Shown: in pieces, positions 16,143 through 23,425 of the stretch
Numbering within the stretch: position 1 is the first letter of the stretch
Layout of the letters: the number at the start of each line of letters is the position of its first letter
Assembly (NCBI GenBank): GCA_002354205.1
Contig: DELD01000048.1
Location: 1 to 40,061, forward strand
Direction: 5' to 3'
DNA: 40,061 bases
DNA from: Micavibrio sp. UBA2705
GTDB taxonomy: Bacteria > Pseudomonadota > Alphaproteobacteria > Micavibrionales > Micavibrionaceae
Translations under genes and position numbers: made by a program
Notes under the pieces: generated by a model
What the model was told of the DNA's origin: nothing
The model's input: the letters and a program-made list of their open reading frames with translations, nothing else
The model's database searches: none

Positions 16143-17294
16143 ATGGGCTTAAAACGTAAATTAAGACAGTGGCAAAGCGCCGAACTCATCAGCGCGGCAC
16201 AAACAAACTCAATTCTTTCCCATGAACGCCAAGGCATTGGCCAAAAATATTTTCGCGGCCTTGTCGCGATTGCTTTGCTTGCGATATTTGGCGGCGCGGC
16301 TTTAATGGTTGCAGCCAATTGGGCACATATCTCAGGCGGCATCAAGCTGAGTGCGCATTTTTCACTCAATGCGGCTTTTGCCTATATCCTCTGGCATGGA
16401 CGCGAAACAAGTCATTACTGGAAGCGCGAAGGCGCAACCTTCATCCTCGCCGGCCTCAACCTTACCCTTATCGCCCTTATTGGGCAGGTTTTTCAGCTTA
16501 GCGGCACATTAGAATCGGCGCTACTGCTCTGGCTTATTATCACCACCCCATTTATTTTTTTATTTGGCACATCACGGATGAATGCGGTGATGTGGACCGC
16601 CGCCCTCATCATTACTTTAGGGCTCAACCTTTATGACATTATTGATGCACTATCTATCCCTTCTTATAAAAAGGAATGCCTGTTTATATTCGCGGTGGCA
16701 TCTATCCCTGGCATTTTAATGCTCAGCGGTATGAGCCCCAAGTTACGCGCACTGCGCCCTGAATGGCAGCAAAGCTACATTCTTGCCGGCAGCGGCCTTA
16801 TCATTGCGGGGGGCATGTTTACATCGCTCGCATGGTATACTGATACTGATTACCTCCACAACCTTAAATCACTTCACTGGTTTCCTGCAGCCATATCGAT
16901 CTTCTGGTGTGCCATATTTATAATCATGCGCAGCATCATCCAAAGCCAAACATACAAGACGCTATGCTTGCTCGCCGCAGTAACAAGCCTTTTCGCCCTG
17001 ACTGCATCGCTGCCATTCCGTCCTGAAGTTGACACCATGGCAACAGTGCATTTTGTCTGCTTTATGGCCGTTATTGGTTATTTTGCTATCCCGCTTGGAA
17101 TGCATGGGCTTGTCACCCTTGCCGTGCTGTTTATTACTTTGCGCCTGTTTATATTCTATATCGAACTGACAGGGCCAATGTTCGCAATGGGCTTTGGCAT
17201 GATTGTGACGGGGGTTATTCTGCTCATTGCCCTAAAATTCGCGCTAAAGATCGACAAAAAAATCAAAGCCAAATTATTTGATATAGGGGCATAA
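16143..17294 (+). CDS. DUF2157 membrane protein
   Basis: The 383-residue product begins with a soluble segment (RKLRQWQSAELISAAQTNSI) followed by about ten hydrophobic helices, the plan of the DUF2157 predicted membrane protein family. No catalytic motif is seen. It is followed 2 bases later by a GDYXXLXY-type gene; the two families are commonly neighbours, often fused or in one operon, with unknown joint function in the cell envelope. Confidence 0.8.
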   Translation: MGLKRKLRQWQSAELISAAQTNSILSHERQGIGQKYFRGLVAIALLAIFGGAALMVAANWAHISGGIKLSAHFSLNAAFAYILWHGRETSHYWKREGATFILAGLNLTLIALIGQVFQLSGTLESALLLWLIITTPFIFLFGTSRMNAVMWTAALIITLGLNLYDIIDALSIPSYKKECLFIFAVASIPGILMLSGMSPKLRALRPEWQQSYILAGSGLIIAGGMFTSLAWYTDTDYLHNLKSLHWFPAAISIFWCAIFIIMRSIIQSQTYKTLCLLAAVTSLFALTASLPFRPEVDTMATVHFVCFMAVIGYFAIPLGMHGLVTLAVLFITLRLFIFYIELTGPMFAMGFGMIVTGVILLIALKFALKIDKKIKAKLFDIGA

Positions 17295-17296
17295 TC

Positions 17297-18322
17297 ATGA
17301 TCATTTCTAAAAATAAAATTGCTTATCTTCTGGCGCTAGCGCTACCCTTTATCGTGCTGGGCTATATCACGCTATCAAACCATCATAAGCATAACTCAGG
17401 TGAGCTGTGGCATGTAGAGATCGCGGGATACGACCCACGCGACCTTATTCATGGGCGCTTCCTGCGCTACCGCATCAGCTGGAATGAATATGGCAACGTT
17501 TCTGGCGGCAAAGCGTCAACTGACGCGCTTTGCCTCATGCGCAGTGCAGCTGATCCACGCATCCCGACAATAACCCAAATTAAAGCTGATCAGACGCGTA
17601 CGGCGCGATGCGATTCATTGCTTAACGCGGGCAAAGCAAAAGACCATTGGAACATCCCACTGCGTCAATATTATATCCCCGAGGAATTTGCAAACACCCT
17701 TGATTGGGCATTTGGACAGACAAAGAATAAATTTACCGTTGATCTGCGCATTGGCGGCGCGGGCACGTTATCGGTGACCGATTTATACATTAATGGCGAG
17801 ATCATGCACAAAGCGATGCCCGCCCTTAAAGCCGCTTATAACAGCGCAAGATCAGGCGAGCGCAATAAGCCACAGACATGGCGCCTTAAAATCAAGGATA
17901 TTACCCCTTATTACATATCTGACGTGCAAAATTGCATCACCTATAATATTGACTGGGCGCATTACGGCCTTGAGGTTGCGGCATATCAAAACACGCCTGA
18001 TTTGTGTCTAATTCCATCACCAAATGATGCAAGGACACCTATCATTTCAATCGCCGCGCCTGACACCAATTTGCAAGGCTGCGCGTCTATTGCCGAATCC
18101 ACACCATGGAACAATAATAGCTGGAATAGACAGCCCAAAACAATTTGTCAGTCAGCGCAGCTTGGTAAATTCATGATTGCGCAGAGTAAAATAAACGCAG
18201 CGCAGTTTGAAGTTGAAAACACAATCAATAACATGGGCAATTTCTATAGCACGGAATTATTTATTAATGGGCAAACACTAAAAGATGCCATGAAGAATGA
18301 CGCTGCGCATAAAGCGCCTTAA
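17297..18322 (+). CDS. GDYXXLXY-type membrane-anchored protein with internal duplication
   Basis: The 341-residue protein has one N-terminal transmembrane helix (about 8-26) and an extracytoplasmic part. YDPRDLIHGRFLRYRI (45-60) is a variant of the DPRDLxxGDYxxLxY signature; the GDY itself is GRF. The body consists of two copies of one unit offset by 158 residues: DALCLMRSAADPRIP (76-90) matches PDLCLIPSPNDARTP (234-248), LRYRISWNEYG (56-66) matches ITYNIDWAHYG (214-224), and TDLYINGEIMHKAM (161-174) matches TELFINGQTLKDAM (319-332). Several cysteines are paired between copies. It forms an operon with the DUF2157 gene. Function unknown. Confidence 0.78.
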   Translation: MIISKNKIAYLLALALPFIVLGYITLSNHHKHNSGELWHVEIAGYDPRDLIHGRFLRYRISWNEYGNVSGGKASTDALCLMRSAADPRIPTITQIKADQTRTARCDSLLNAGKAKDHWNIPLRQYYIPEEFANTLDWAFGQTKNKFTVDLRIGGAGTLSVTDLYINGEIMHKAMPALKAAYNSARSGERNKPQTWRLKIKDITPYYISDVQNCITYNIDWAHYGLEVAAYQNTPDLCLIPSPNDARTPIISIAAPDTNLQGCASIAESTPWNNNSWNRQPKTICQSAQLGKFMIAQSKINAAQFEVENTINNMGNFYSTELFINGQTLKDAMKNDAAHKAP

Positions 18323-18401
18323 AGCAGTTATATTTATTGTTTATCAACGCCTTATAAAAAAGCCCTTGCAGCGGCGCGTCAAACCGCGTTAAGCTTAGCC
18401 C

Positions 18402-18506
18402 ATGATTGAAATGACACTCGCAGCAGCATTAATCACATCGCTTATCGCAGCCGCCACTGGCGCCGCGGCAGCGAAGGCCTGCGCATGTGCGGCATCGCGC
18501 CGCTAA
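18402..18506 (+). CDS. Possible Ala-rich microprotein
   Basis: A 34-codon frame in the gap between the GDYXXLXY gene and the aminotransferase. The product (MIEMTLAAALITSLIAAATG, then Ala/Cys-rich, ending SRR) would be a single hydrophobic helix. No good ribosome site precedes the ATG, and Ala-rich frames arise easily in such sequence, so the coding call is weak. Confidence 0.25.
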   Translation: MIEMTLAAALITSLIAAATGAAAAKACACAASRR

Positions 18507-18594
18507 CATAGACTCCTTCAAAACACATCATAAATATCTTTTTTAAATATCACCAAAAGCTGATAAGCTTAGAGCCAAGTCATATGGAGTTATC

Positions 18595-19791
18595 ATGGAG
18601 TTTCTACAGTCAAATAATCAAATGGATTACACAAAAGAAAAATTAAATTACCGCCCAATATTCAGCACCTTGTCCAAAAATGCAGGGGCTGAAATTATTC
18701 GCTATGGGCGCAGCAAAGAAAATGCCATCACCCTCGCCCAAGGTCAGGGCGATGCCAACACACCAGATTTTATCTGCGAAGCCGTGCAAACAGCGATGAG
18801 CGACGGACACACATTTTACGGCCCACCAATTGGCGAGCCTGCATTAAGGCAAGAAATATCGGATTATTATAAGCGCATTTTTAACATTGATGTGCCGATG
18901 AACCGTATTTTTGTCACCGCGTCAGGCACAACGGCGATGGATTATGCGCTAACCTCCCTTCTCGACCCAGGTGATGATGTCATCGCCATTACCCCCATCT
19001 GGAAGAACTTATTAAGCGCCGTAGAAGTCGCGCAGGCCAACGCCATCGAAGTTCCCTTAGATGAACAAGATGGGCAGTGGTCACTTGATTTAGACCGCCT
19101 ATTTGACAGCGTTACCGACAAGACCCGCGCCATATTAATTGTCAGCCCATCAAACCCGACAGGCTGGGTGATGAACGATGCAGAGATTAAAGCGCTCCTC
19201 GCCTTCTCACGTAAAACAGGCATATGGATTGTCGCCGATGAAGTTTACAGCCGCCTTACCTTGAACGAAAGCCACGCACCAAGCTTCCTTGAGCACGCCG
19301 AAGAACGCGACTTCCTGCTGACGGTCAACAGCTTTTCTAAAGCATGGGCAATGACAGGTTGGCGTTTAGGCTGGTTGGTTGGCCCACCATGCGCGGAAAG
19401 CATTATTTGCGACATCGCCCTATATAACACAATGGGCGCGCCCACACCGCTACAATATGGCGGCATAGCAGCATTGCGCCACGGTGAGGACTTCATCGAA
19501 AGCCAAAAACTGCAATGGCGCCAAAACCGCAAAACGCTTATTGAGCGCTTTGATAATCATGACCGCATCTTAATGAACCCACCAGATGCCACATTTTACA
19601 GCTTCTTCAAAGTTGATGGTGAAGAAAAGTGCATTTCATTCTGTAAAGACCTCGTCGATAATGTCGGCCTTGTCCTTGCCCCTGGGGTAGGTTTTGGCAA
19701 AGATTGCGCAGGTTATGTCCGCCTATGTTACGCCGTATCTGACGGCCTACTCAGCGAAGCGCTTGACCGATTAGAGGAAGCTGTGCGATAA
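18595..19791 (+). CDS. PLP-dependent aminotransferase, class I/II
   Basis: The 398-residue protein is a fold-type I aminotransferase. FYGPPIGEPALRQEISDYY is the N-terminal substrate region, VTASGTTAMDYAL the cofactor phosphate region, VSPSNPTGW holds the conserved Asn, ADEVYSRL the conserved Asp and Tyr, and NSFSKAWAMTGWRLGW the Schiff-base Lys (about 249) and phosphate-binding Arg. Substrate is probably an aromatic, aspartate or similar amino acid; sequence alone does not decide. A GGAG site precedes the ATG; a second Met at codon 10 is a possible start. The methyltransferase gene follows after 33 bases. Confidence 0.92.
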   Translation: MEFLQSNNQMDYTKEKLNYRPIFSTLSKNAGAEIIRYGRSKENAITLAQGQGDANTPDFICEAVQTAMSDGHTFYGPPIGEPALRQEISDYYKRIFNIDVPMNRIFVTASGTTAMDYALTSLLDPGDDVIAITPIWKNLLSAVEVAQANAIEVPLDEQDGQWSLDLDRLFDSVTDKTRAILIVSPSNPTGWVMNDAEIKALLAFSRKTGIWIVADEVYSRLTLNESHAPSFLEHAEERDFLLTVNSFSKAWAMTGWRLGWLVGPPCAESIICDIALYNTMGAPTPLQYGGIAALRHGEDFIESQKLQWRQNRKTLIERFDNHDRILMNPPDATFYSFFKVDGEEKCISFCKDLVDNVGLVLAPGVGFGKDCAGYVRLCYAVSDGLLSEALDRLEEAVR

Positions 19792-19824
19792 CAGCATCCT
19801 CTAACATCAGATAAGGATAATCGC

Positions 19825-20373
19825 ATGGGAACAGGTAGAGGCTATTTTGGCATTGGCGTAGAAGGCATCACCAAGGAAACCAATCTGGGTAATTTGGCGC
19901 GCTCCGCCCATGCCTTTGGTGCAAATTTCTTTTTCACTGTCGCGCCCATTGTCAGCGTTAAAAAGGTACGCTCCGTTGATACATCAAGCGCCTTTGATAG
20001 TGTGCCTTATAATCAATATGATACATTAGACGACCTTGTTCTTCCACGCGGCTGCCAATTGGTCGGCGTGGAATTGGTCGAAGATTCTATTGAGCTGCCA
20101 AGCTTTCGCCACCCCACCCGCGCGGCCTATATCTTAGGCCCCGAAATGGGAAATTTATCCGATGCCGCGCAGGCACGCTGTGACCATATTATCAAAATAC
20201 CAATGCATTTTTGCATTAATGTCGGCGTTGCAGGTGCGGTTGTCATGTATGACCGCCTGATATCTACGAGCCGTTTCGCCCCTCGCCCCGTCAGCGCCGG
20301 CGGCCCAACAGAACAGCTTATCGATCATGGCGCAGGATTGCGCATTAAATTGCGCACTGAACAGGCCAAGTAA
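19825..20373 (+). CDS. SpoU/TrmH-family RNA 2-prime-O-methyltransferase
   Basis: The 182-residue protein has the SPOUT trefoil-knot motifs: NLGNLARSAHAFGA (motif 1), AYILGPEMGNLSDAA (motif 2) and IKIPMHFCINVGVAGAVVMYD (motif 3). The family methylates ribose in tRNA or rRNA using S-adenosylmethionine. It is a minimal version without an N-terminal RNA-binding extension, and the usual SLNVS in motif 3 is CINVG. AAGGA precedes the ATG. Target RNA unknown. It is followed, in the opposite orientation, by ssrA. Confidence 0.85.
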   Translation: MGTGRGYFGIGVEGITKETNLGNLARSAHAFGANFFFTVAPIVSVKKVRSVDTSSAFDSVPYNQYDTLDDLVLPRGCQLVGVELVEDSIELPSFRHPTRAAYILGPEMGNLSDAAQARCDHIIKIPMHFCINVGVAGAVVMYDRLISTSRFAPRPVSAGGPTEQLIDHGAGLRIKLRTEQAK

Positions 20374-20643
20374 GCGTTTAGCTTTTACTAAATCGTTTCC
20401 ATTAGAATTAGCGGATGGATTATAATCATTATTGCATCCCTATACCTTCTTAACAACATTGTCGGATTGCTCAGTTTATAGGGCGACAACAAGCATTCTT
20501 TCTTAAGGCTAAGCATAAAGTGTGCAGCATAGCAGCTTTATGTAAGCAACAAATAACGACAATTTGGAGATTTTTATCGCGTACTCGGCACGAAGAATGC
20601 AGCCTAGCAGGGCTCGGCAAATGATAAGTAACGACGTAATAGG
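20374..20643. other. Gap between the methyltransferase gene and ssrA
   Basis: These 270 bases hold no convincing gene. Overlapping frames on the minus strand (20471-20700) have no family resemblance or ribosome site. The region contains several short self-complementary GCTGC/GCAGC and GCTTA/TAAGC segments (about 20500-20545), so it may be transcribed and folded, perhaps as a trailer of the tmRNA precursor. Confidence 0.4.
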
Positions 20644-20677
20644 AAAAAATGGGCCAGTTCTGTTGCGAGGCCGACCC
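20644..20677 (-). terminator. Weak hairpin with T run after the tmRNA coding piece
   Basis: On the minus strand GGCC (20672-20669) pairs with GGCC (20655-20652) across a 13-base loop, followed by C, A and six T (20649-20644). The stem is short. It fits the expected 3-prime end of the coding piece, about 245 bases after its 5-prime G. Confidence 0.35.
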
Positions 20678-20894
20678 ACGCCCCACCTAATAGGTTTCAA
20701 TTACCAGGAATTCAAGTGTAGCGCACTACAACTGCTCAATTAAGCAGCTACAGCTAGACTAACAACAGAGTTGTCGTTAGATGCTACGAAACGAGTATTA
20801 TCGTTTGCATTTATAATAATAGCCCTATAACGGAGGTACAATACCGAACGCAAGCTAATGTCTTTACCACACGTGTCAATCCTATTTCGGCCCC
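20650..20894 (-). ncRNA. ssrA: tmRNA coding piece (two-piece ssrA)
   Basis: The 5-prime end GGGGCCGAAATAGGATTGAC starts at base 20894 and matches the tmRNA 5-prime consensus. GGGGCCG pairs with CGGCUCC of the acceptor piece over seven pairs, with a G-U at the third pair, the alanine identity element. The tag frame resumes at GCA (20808-20806) and ends at TAA (20742-20740). It encodes 22 residues beginning ANDNTRFVA and ending SVVSLAVAA; ANDN and AVAA match the Caulobacter tag ends. A GTAG-TGCG-CTAC hairpin follows the stop. The 3-prime end near 20650 is estimated from a T-rich hairpin. tmRNA rescues stalled ribosomes and tags the product for proteolysis. Confidence 0.9.
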
Positions 20895-20942
20895 ATCACT
20901 TGATGTCTAAATCACGGTTTTATACCATTAATAGACAGCAAA

Positions 20943-21023
20943 TGGTGGAGCCGCCGGGTACCGCCCCCGGGTCCACAATGCTTATTCCACAACGCGTTTA
21001 GCGTCATAGTCAAGTTACCCTGA
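20943..21023 (-). ncRNA. ssrA: tmRNA acceptor piece (two-piece ssrA)
   Basis: The 3-prime end CCACCA is encoded (CCA at 20945-20943, discriminator A at 20946). The acceptor strand is CGGCUCC (20953-20947), preceded by a 17-base T arm (20970-20954): CCGGG, loop GGCGGTA, CCCGG. The loop is not the canonical TTCGANT. The piece lies upstream of the coding piece on the minus strand, separated by a 48-base spacer (20895-20942) that must be cut out, which is the circularly permuted alphaproteobacterial arrangement. GCTAA in this piece can pair with TTAGC in the coding piece (P2-type pairing). The 5-prime end is approximate, set by a TATTAT -10 at 21036-21031. Confidence 0.88.
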
Positions 21024-21030
21024 CATATAT

Positions 21031-21059
21031 ATAATAGCCCATAAGCCCTGAAAGTTCCA
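21031..21059 (-). promoter_or_regulatory. Possible ssrA promoter
   Basis: On the minus strand TATTAT (21036-21031) is a good -10 box; 17 bases upstream is TGGAAC (21059-21054), a poor -35 match. Transcription would start near 21024, just before the acceptor piece. Confidence 0.35.
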
Positions 21060-21090
21060 GTGTTTTCATATAGATTTTAGTTAAAATTTT

Positions 21091-21099
21091 TGCTATAAT
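21091..21099 (+). promoter_or_regulatory. Extended -10 promoter giving a leaderless mRNA
   Basis: TGCTATAAT is a perfect extended -10 (TG, one base, TATAAT). The predicted start, seven bases on, is at about 21106, next to the ATG at 21107, so the mRNA would lack a leader. Confidence 0.5.
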
Positions 21100-21106
21100 A
21101 TATCTT

Positions 21107-21466
21107 ATGATAATGATCCATAATGGAAAAATAGGGTATAAGAGAAGCGAATTTCGTAAGATATTCCAAGTCTATTCACACTATGTCTATAAGGGGCTGT
21201 TTCGGGATTTTTCCTTTGCGGAAACTGACGGACGTTATTACATTTCATTTTGCGAAGAAGCTGGCAAAACCCCTTTAGTTACCGTTGAGAAAAAGAAAAT
21301 AAATGCGGATCGCGCCCTTTTTATCGCGACAACGCCAAATGGCAGCGGTCAGCCAACAGAAATTGCGCGCTCTGAGAAAATTGATAGCTTTACTGAACAG
21401 TTAAAAGCCAAGATTGAGAAATTCCACCTCGCCCAGCAAAGCGGCAAAGTTATCAAAATCAGCTAA
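21107..21466 (+). CDS. Hypothetical protein, probably leaderless mRNA
   Basis: I do not recognise this 119-residue basic protein. It has YSHYVYKGLFRDFSFAETDG, FCEEAGKTPLVTVEKKKI and a charged C-terminal helix (TEQLKAKIEKFHLAQQSGKV). No signal peptide or membrane segment. It reads divergently from ssrA. No ribosome site is present, and the promoter lies directly before the ATG; a second ATG at codon 3 is an alternative. A separate promoter follows for the next gene. Confidence 0.65.
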   Translation: MIMIHNGKIGYKRSEFRKIFQVYSHYVYKGLFRDFSFAETDGRYYISFCEEAGKTPLVTVEKKKINADRALFIATTPNGSGQPTEIARSEKIDSFTEQLKAKIEKFHLAQQSGKVIKIS

Positions 21467-21493
21467 ATAGTTTAGATTTATCTCATATTTATA

Positions 21494-21522
21494 TTGACAT
21501 AACAAAACATCTTCGCTATTAC
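21494..21522 (+). promoter_or_regulatory. Promoter of the 101-residue hypothetical gene
   Basis: A perfect TTGACA (21494-21499) and TATTAC (21517-21522) with a 17-base spacer lie 42 bases before the next start codon. Confidence 0.5.
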
Positions 21523-21563
21523 TATGATCCCAGTTGTAACACATAGACAATTGGAGAGCCCCC

Positions 21564-21869
21564 ATGTCCCTACATAAAGATTTCGCATCTATCACAGACC
21601 ATTTACGCGTGGCTATCGTTGAGCGCAACGTCGCCTTCCCTGAATTCAGATTTAATCAAGGCCTTGTCAATTTAACGCAAAATTTCATGGAAATGGCGGC
21701 AAATGCCGACATCACACCTACGGATCTTGATAAATCAGCATCACTGCCATGCCTACGCATAGCATTATCACAATTGCATGATGCGACATCACTTTGGAAA
21801 AGCGATGAACAAACACGCCATTACGCACAAAATACAGTTAATGCGCTGAAACCATTTATGGCTGAATAA
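21564..21869 (+). CDS. Hypothetical protein
   Basis: This 101-residue protein is not recognised. It appears all-helical and soluble (ITDHLRVAIVERNVAF, GLVNLTQNFMEMAANADI, CLRIALSQLHDATSLWKSDE) with no signal peptide. A TTGGAG ribosome site sits before the ATG. It is the last plus-strand gene before a long run of minus-strand genes and shares a hairpin with the converging gene. Confidence 0.65.
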   Translation: MSLHKDFASITDHLRVAIVERNVAFPEFRFNQGLVNLTQNFMEMAANADITPTDLDKSASLPCLRIALSQLHDATSLWKSDEQTRHYAQNTVNALKPFMAE

Positions 21870-21882
21870 TTGAAATAATCAC

Positions 21883-21920
21883 AATTGATAGGCTCTACAC
21901 CTTAAAGGGGCCTATCAATT
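21883..21920. terminator. Bidirectional hairpin between converging genes
   Basis: AATTGATAGGC (21883-21893) pairs perfectly with GCCTATCAATT (21910-21920). The right arm is inside the last codons of the minus-strand gene ending at 21895. There is no real T run on either strand, so termination strength is uncertain. Confidence 0.5.
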
Positions 21921-22194
21921 CAAATTTATTCGGATCCACTTTGTAAGTATCATAAACAGTATTCAACGTTTCCGCGCTACGCTGCGCCTCATCCGTAGGG
22001 TTTATCAATAAATATGTCGATGAGCCAACGCTCAGTAGCGCATCACACTGCCCCGAAAAAACATCTTTCAAATTCTGTCGCGAACCAAGACCTTGATTAG
22101 GAACACCGCATATAGAATTTAAAACAAGTCCATTTTCAGGCAAGGCAGCGCCCTCAAAAGCTTTACAATATCTTGGGTCAAATTTTGTTTCCAT
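21895..22194 (-). CDS. Hypothetical protein
   Basis: A 99-residue protein I cannot assign. It has three cysteines (YCKAFEG, NSICGVP, SGQCDALL) and a central LLSVGSSTYLLINPTDEAQR strand region. No signal peptide is evident, which makes a disulfide-bonded secreted role unlikely. On the minus strand the ATG is preceded by AAGGATGAACCGCA. It is 66 bases downstream of recF and may be its own unit or the operon end. Confidence 0.6.
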   Translation of the reverse strand: METKFDPRYCKAFEGAALPENGLVLNSICGVPNQGLGSRQNLKDVFSGQCDALLSVGSSTYLLINPTDEAQRSAETLNTVYDTYKVDPNKFELIGPFKV

Positions 22195-22260
22195 TGCGGT
22201 TCATCCTTATATTCATTGTTTAATTACAACAAATATAGGACATAACACCTTAAGAACCCT

Positions 22261-23400
22261 TTAAGAAATCAGCTTAAATTGCCCATCGGCGTTAATCTCA
22301 TAGCGCTGCGCTGCGCCTTCATAGCGTGTAAACAGCGCATGATCTGTACCAGACAGCCAAACCTGCCCACCAAGCGCGGCAAGACGGCTATAAAGCGCCG
22401 CGCGACGTTCGTCATCCAAGTGCGCGGCAACTTCATCTAGCAGGATTAGTGGCGGCGCGCCGCGCTCTGCATTAATCAGCCGCCCATGGGCGAGGATCAA
22501 GCCAATTAATAAGGCTTTTTGTTCGCCCGTTGAGCATTGATCCGCAGGCATATCTTTTGCCGCAAGCCGCACCAATAAATCACTGCGATGTACGCCCATC
22601 GCCGCGCCGCCGACCAGCGCATCGCGAGAGCGCGATTTTGCAAGCTCGCCCTTAAACCATGTTTCAACATCAACCGCGCTATGGTTTGCAAGGCGCTGTT
22701 CAATATCACCATCAAGGCGAAGCTGCGCCAAGGGGAAATGCGCCCCGTCTAATTCTTGCGCACGCACACAAGCATCTTGTAGCCTTGCACAGAAATCAAT
22801 CCGCGCCGCCGCAATCGCCACCGCAGATTCGGCCATTTGCGATTCGAGCGCTGCGCACCAATGTCCATCTGGCGCATCATGTTCTTTTAAAATTTTACTG
22901 CGCTGACGCAATGTTTTTTCATAGCGCGTAAGCCGCCCTGTATGTGCAGGGTCAAAGGCATAAATCAGCCGATCCAAAAATCTGCGACGATGCGAAGCGC
23001 TATCTATAAACAGCCGATCCATTTGCGGCGTAAGCCAAACGCAGGACACATAATCAGAAAGCGCATTTTGCCCGCGCTGCATATCGCCATTAATACGCAC
23101 TTGGCGCTTCTGCGGCTGTTCTGGGGTTGTCCCTGTGCCTATTTTGGTAAAGACATCGCCATCAAAAAAATCCGCGCTCACCCCCCACGGCCTATCAGCG
23201 CGGTCGCGATTAACAAAATCAGAAACAGACGCAGCACGCAGACCGCGCCCAGGGCTCAGCAGTGACACAGCCTCTAATATATTGGTTTTGCCAATACCAT
23301 TATGCCCAATAAAAATAACAGCGCCCGACTGCAAATCATCCAGTCGGGCGGTATTATAATTGCGAAAATTGCTTAAGGTTAGGCGCTTGATATAAACCAC
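22261..23400 (-). CDS. recF: DNA replication and repair protein RecF
   Basis: The 379-residue SMC-like ATPase has Walker A GHNGIGKTN (32-40), the RecF segment SPGRGLR just after it, signature STGEQKALLIGLILAHG and Walker B PLILLDEVAAHLDDERR. RecF loads RecA at gaps with RecO and RecR. The start codon is GTG, with AAGG about 10 bases upstream. It follows dnaN by 25 bases, the conserved dnaN-recF order, and is probably co-transcribed. Confidence 0.96.
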   Translation of the reverse strand: MVYIKRLTLSNFRNYNTARLDDLQSGAVIFIGHNGIGKTNILEAVSLLSPGRGLRAASVSDFVNRDRADRPWGVSADFFDGDVFTKIGTGTTPEQPQKRQVRINGDMQRGQNALSDYVSCVWLTPQMDRLFIDSASHRRRFLDRLIYAFDPAHTGRLTRYEKTLRQRSKILKEHDAPDGHWCAALESQMAESAVAIAAARIDFCARLQDACVRAQELDGAHFPLAQLRLDGDIEQRLANHSAVDVETWFKGELAKSRSRDALVGGAAMGVHRSDLLVRLAAKDMPADQCSTGEQKALLIGLILAHGRLINAERGAPPLILLDEVAAHLDDERRAALYSRLAALGGQVWLSGTDHALFTRYEGAAQRYEINADGQFKLIS

Positions 23401-23425
23401 AACGGGCGAACCTTAAAGCTATGAA

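Noticed and set aside
20471..20700. Minus-strand frames of 63-71 codons near ssrA
   Set aside because: They overlap the 3-prime part of the tmRNA coding piece and its terminator; no ribosome site.
21570..21581. CCCTACATAAAG shared with 38318-38329
   Set aside because: A single 12-base match, one copy inside a coding region and one in a hairpin; expected by chance.
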